NCBI GenBank assembly: GCA_001314705.1
Contig: LJSU01000029.1
Location: forward strand, 36,279-100,278
DNA from: Rhodobacteraceae bacterium HLUCCO07
Lineage (GTDB): Bacteria; Pseudomonadota; Alphaproteobacteria; Rhodobacterales; Rhodobacteraceae
DNA length: 64,000 nt
Direction of reading: 5' to 3'
The translations under genes and the position numbers were made by a program. Positions 61,818-64,000 of this stretch are shown in pieces. The notes beneath the pieces are model-generated. The model made no database searches. It had not been told where the DNA came from and saw only the letters and a list, made by a program, of their open reading frames with translations. Each line of letters opens with the position of its first letter. Positions within the stretch are counted from its first letter, which is position 1.

Positions 61818-61829
61818 GCCCGTTGCATC

Positions 61830-62891
61830 TCATCCGCCCCAGGTGGTTTCCAGCACCCGCAACCAGTTGCCATGCGCGATCTTTTCGATTCGCGCTTCGG
61901 AATAGCCATGCGCACACATCGCTTCGATCAGCGCGGGCAGACCGGCGACCGATCCGATGTCCTCGGGCACCACCGCCCCGTCGAAATCCGATCCCAGCGC
62001 GACATGATCCTCGCCCATCCGCGCGATCATGTGGTCGAGATGCTCCAGCATCACCGCAATCGGCATCTCCGGGCGCATCTGCCCGTCACGACGCAGGAAA
62101 CCGGTGGCAAAATTGAGCCCCACGATGCCGCCCGAGCGCGCCACCGCATCCAACTGCGCATCGCTCAGGTTGCGCGCCTGCGGGCATAGCGCATGAGCGT
62201 TTGAGTGCGTTGCAATCAGGGGCTTTTCGCTGATCTCCGCCACATCCCAGAACCCCTTTTCATTGAGGTGGCTCAGGTCGATCATGATCCCCATCGCGTC
62301 ACAGCGTCGAACCAGCCGCTCGCCGTCCCCGGTCAGCCCCGGGCCAACATCCCCGGTCGAGGGGTATCGAAACGGCACACCCTCGCCCCAGATCGTCGGC
62401 CGGCTCCACACCGGCCCGAGCGAGCGCAGGCCGGCGGCATGAAGCACGTCGAGCGCGTGAAAATCCGGGTCGATCGCCTCGGCCCCCTCGATATGCATCA
62501 CCGCCGCGATCTCGCCCGCGCCCATCGCCGCGCGGATATCGGCCACGCTGCGACAGATGCGCAAGGCACCCTCGGCCTCAAGCTGCAACAGCAGCGCGGC
62601 CATTTCCATCACCACCGGCAGCGCCGCCTCCTGGGGGATCGGATCGGGCAGGGGCAGGTCATATTCGGACTTGTCCATCTCGGCCTTCATCAGATCGAGA
62701 TCCATGGCCGACGGCACGAAGATCGCAAAGAACCCGCCCGCGAATCCCCCCGCGCGGGCCTTGGGCAGATCGACGTGAAAATCGCTCCCCTCGCGGAAAA
62801 GCCGTGTCGCGGGCCGCCCGCCTGCCGCGCGCAATTTCAAGAGAACGTCATTGTGCCCGTCGAAAACGGGCACGGGTTTCGCGCTGGTCAT
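61830..62891 (-). CDS. M19 family membrane dipeptidase
   Basis: From the ATG at 62891 the protein has 353 residues with renal-dipeptidase motifs: VFDGHNDVLLKL (metal-binding HxD), AVMHIEGAEAID, PLIATHSNAHALCPQARNLSD and HVALGSDFDGAVVPEDI. No signal peptide is seen, so it is probably cytoplasmic. An in-frame ATG at 62918 arises from a 16-base tandem duplication across the start. M19 enzymes cleave dipeptides but also act on other amide bonds, so a role with the downstream ring-opening genes is possible. The enamidase-like gene follows after 62 bases. Confidence 0.9.
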   Translation of the reverse strand: MTSAKPVPVFDGHNDVLLKLRAAGGRPATRLFREGSDFHVDLPKARAGGFAGGFFAIFVPSAMDLDLMKAEMDKSEYDLPLPDPIPQEAALPVVMEMAALLLQLEAEGALRICRSVADIRAAMGAGEIAAVMHIEGAEAIDPDFHALDVLHAAGLRSLGPVWSRPTIWGEGVPFRYPSTGDVGPGLTGDGERLVRRCDAMGIMIDLSHLNEKGFWDVAEISEKPLIATHSNAHALCPQARNLSDAQLDAVARSGGIVGLNFATGFLRRDGQMRPEMPIAVMLEHLDHMIARMGEDHVALGSDFDGAVVPEDIGSVAGLPALIEAMCAHGYSEARIEKIAHGNWLRVLETTWGG

Positions 62892-62892
62892 G

Positions 62893-62924
62893 TCTGCCCC
62901 ATCTGTTGTCTGCCCCATCTGTTG
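62893..62924. repeat. perfect 16-base tandem duplication at the dipeptidase start
   Basis: TCTGCCCCATCTGTTG occurs at 62893-62908 and again at 62909-62924. On the coding strand this duplicates the leader and creates a second in-frame ATG. GGGGCAGA at 62931-62938 is complementary to part of each unit. Confidence 0.7.
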
Positions 62925-62940
62925 CTTGCCGGGGCAGACT

Positions 62941-63041
62941 AGAGCGTTTCAGGTTTCAACGGAATCGAAAACGCGCTGCCTCTCCCTTCGGTCGAACGCG
63001 CGCTTCGATCCATTTGTTTTCGTGTAAACCTGAAAAGCTCT
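62941..63041. repeat. inverted-repeat element, rhizobial/roseobacter type
   Basis: AGAGCGTTTCAGGTTT (62941-62956) pairs with AAACCTGAAAAGCTCT (63026-63041) at 15 of 16 bases. The interior contains GGAATCGAAAACGC and TCGAACGCGCGCTTCGA, which can form further stems. AGAGCGTTTC...GAATCGAAA wording is a palindromic repeat I recall from many alphaproteobacterial genomes. It fills the gap between the dipeptidase and the transporter. Confidence 0.6.
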
Positions 63042-63068
63042 GGAGCGCGCACCGCGCCCTGCCAATGG

Positions 63069-64000
63069 CTATTCCGGCACGCAGATCCTGCCCGCCATCG
63101 CCGCGCGGATGGTCTGCCACAAGAGCCCCGCAATCACGACGAAAAGCGCGATCAGCAGGACCCCGCCGATCAGGCGATGCGCCTCCGAACCCGTCTCGGC
63201 GGCAAAGCGGAAACTGGCAATCGTCGCGGCGGCGAAAGGAAAGCTCAGCGCCCAGAAGCTCAGCGCGAAGTCCAGCCGCAGGATGCGTGGCAGCTGCACC
63301 AGAACGATCGCGGTGAAAAGATAGGCCCCGTTGATCAGGATGCGCGCAAAGGCATCCACCCCGCCGGTCAGTTGCAGCCACGACACGAAGGCCACCGCCG
63401 GCGGCGCGATCAGGATGACCAGCGTCGGCTGCAGGCGCCCGGGCAAGGGATCGTGAAAAATCAATCGGTTGATGACCAGGGTCAGAAGGACCAGCCAGAA
63501 GATCAAGCCGACGGACATGAAATACCAGCTGATCTCGACATAGCCCAACGGCACACCCGCGATGGGAACGATCACGTTGCCGACCGCCGGAATGAACCAG
63601 GCCGGGTTGAGCATCCCGTGCTGAAAGCTGCGCGAGCCGATCCAGTTCGATATCACCGCGATGGTCAGCACGAACTGAAGCACCATGCCCAGAAGCCACA
63701 TGCCCTCGGCCAGGCCCTCGCTGCGCGGCATCGTCGCCGTCGCCAGAAGAAGCAGCGAGATCGAGATCGCCGGAAAGAACGAAAGCCGCACCGGGTGCTT
63801 CCACTCGGCCACCACCGCGCCGGGATGGATCGCGGCCTTGGCCGCATAGCCTGCCGCGATCAGCCCGAACAATACGAAGGTGAAGAGGTAAAGCCCGGTC
63901 GAGATCTGCGACCCCATGCCGAACACCGTCTCGCCCGCGTGCATCGCCAGCGTCAGCCCTGCCATGCCCATCACCATGCCGAAAAGCGGCACCGGGTAAT
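63069..64000 (-). CDS. SLAC1/TDT family anion transporter, 5' truncated by the window edge
   Basis: The frame runs from the window end without a start; 310 residues are present. The first visible residues YPVPLFGMVMGMAGLTLA match the N-terminal helix of TehA/SLAC1 proteins, so only a few residues are missing. About ten hydrophobic spans follow, for example LYLFTFVLFGLIAAGYAA, ISISLLLLATATM, MVLQFVLTIAVISNWIG, ALSFWALSFPFAAATIASF and LLIALFVVIAGLLW. Family members move small anions, sulfite or dicarboxylates, or give tellurite resistance. No partner gene is visible. Confidence 0.88.
   Translation of the reverse strand, partial: YPVPLFGMVMGMAGLTLAMHAGETVFGMGSQISTGLYLFTFVLFGLIAAGYAAKAAIHPGAVVAEWKHPVRLSFFPAISISLLLLATATMPRSEGLAEGMWLLGMVLQFVLTIAVISNWIGSRSFQHGMLNPAWFIPAVGNVIVPIAGVPLGYVEISWYFMSVGLIFWLVLLTLVINRLIFHDPLPGRLQPTLVILIAPPAVAFVSWLQLTGGVDAFARILINGAYLFTAIVLVQLPRILRLDFALSFWALSFPFAAATIASFRFAAETGSEAHRLIGGVLLIALFVVIAGLLWQTIRAAMAGRICVPE

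Overview
The window looks like chromosomal DNA of a marine-type alphaproteobacterium, most likely Rhodobacteraceae (roseobacter group). It is GC-rich with strong G/C in third codon positions. It also carries genes and intergenic motifs typical of that family: a DUF1467 protein next to methylmalonyl-CoA epimerase, paired DUF6455 proteins, a SPOR lipoprotein-like protein, and hairpin modules ending in GAGTATTT. I see no rRNA, tRNA, CRISPR array, insertion sequence or prophage. Family assignments rest on reading the translations and have not been searched.

Layout. 1-5617: a truncated acetylpolyamine deacetylase-like gene, a class III aminotransferase, an AsmA protein and rimO. 5618-7100: an AT-rich orphan membrane gene and a CDGSH iron-sulfur protein, bracketed by two kinds of intergenic repeat. 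7129-17466: small conserved genes, a second HDAC-like deacetylase, nitroreductase, EI24 membrane protein, mce, a stand-alone response regulator, a divergent LysR/epimerase pair and an exonuclease/phosphatase-like protein. 17848-31012: core metabolism and cell envelope genes (leuD, leuC, MscS channel, rsfS, rlmH, gpmI, EnvC-like, ctpA, rppH, class V aminotransferase-like, glyA, nadK). 31053-38852: carbon metabolism (class II HMG-CoA reductase, prpE, maeB, asnB). 38931-42634: a nucleoside/pyrimidine salvage operon cdd-deoA-deoB-upp. 42635-47941: a REPIN-like palindrome, a second AT-rich orphan, a SPOR protein, an alpha/beta hydrolase and small envelope proteins.

48037-62891 is the most interesting region: a long run of minus-strand genes, many overlapping by 4-8 bases. 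Read 5' to 3' it holds an M19 dipeptidase, an enamidase-like amidohydrolase, and a molybdenum hydroxylase (FAD subunit plus a fused [2Fe-2S]/Mo subunit). It continues with a 6-hydroxynicotinate reductase-like Fe-S protein, a UPF0280 protein, two paralogous DUF1185 ('amino acid synthesis') proteins, a branched-chain-type ABC importer with a natural LivH-LivM fusion, and a MarR regulator. Mo hydroxylase, 6-hydroxynicotinate reductase and enamidase are the first three steps of the reductive nicotinate pathway known from anaerobic Eubacterium barkeri. Here they sit with an importer and three uncharacterised proteins. A 15-base motif is shared by the promoter regions of the enamidase-like gene and the Mo-hydroxylase operon, which suggests common control. 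I infer a pathway that imports and breaks down a nicotinate-like N-heterocycle; the substrate is not proven. The window ends inside a SLAC1/TDT-type transporter.

Non-coding structure is also rich. There are three copies of a GTTAAC-bounded intergenic repeat, a REPIN-like palindrome with a related single copy, a rhizobial/roseobacter-type inverted repeat near 63.0 kb, and several candidate operators.
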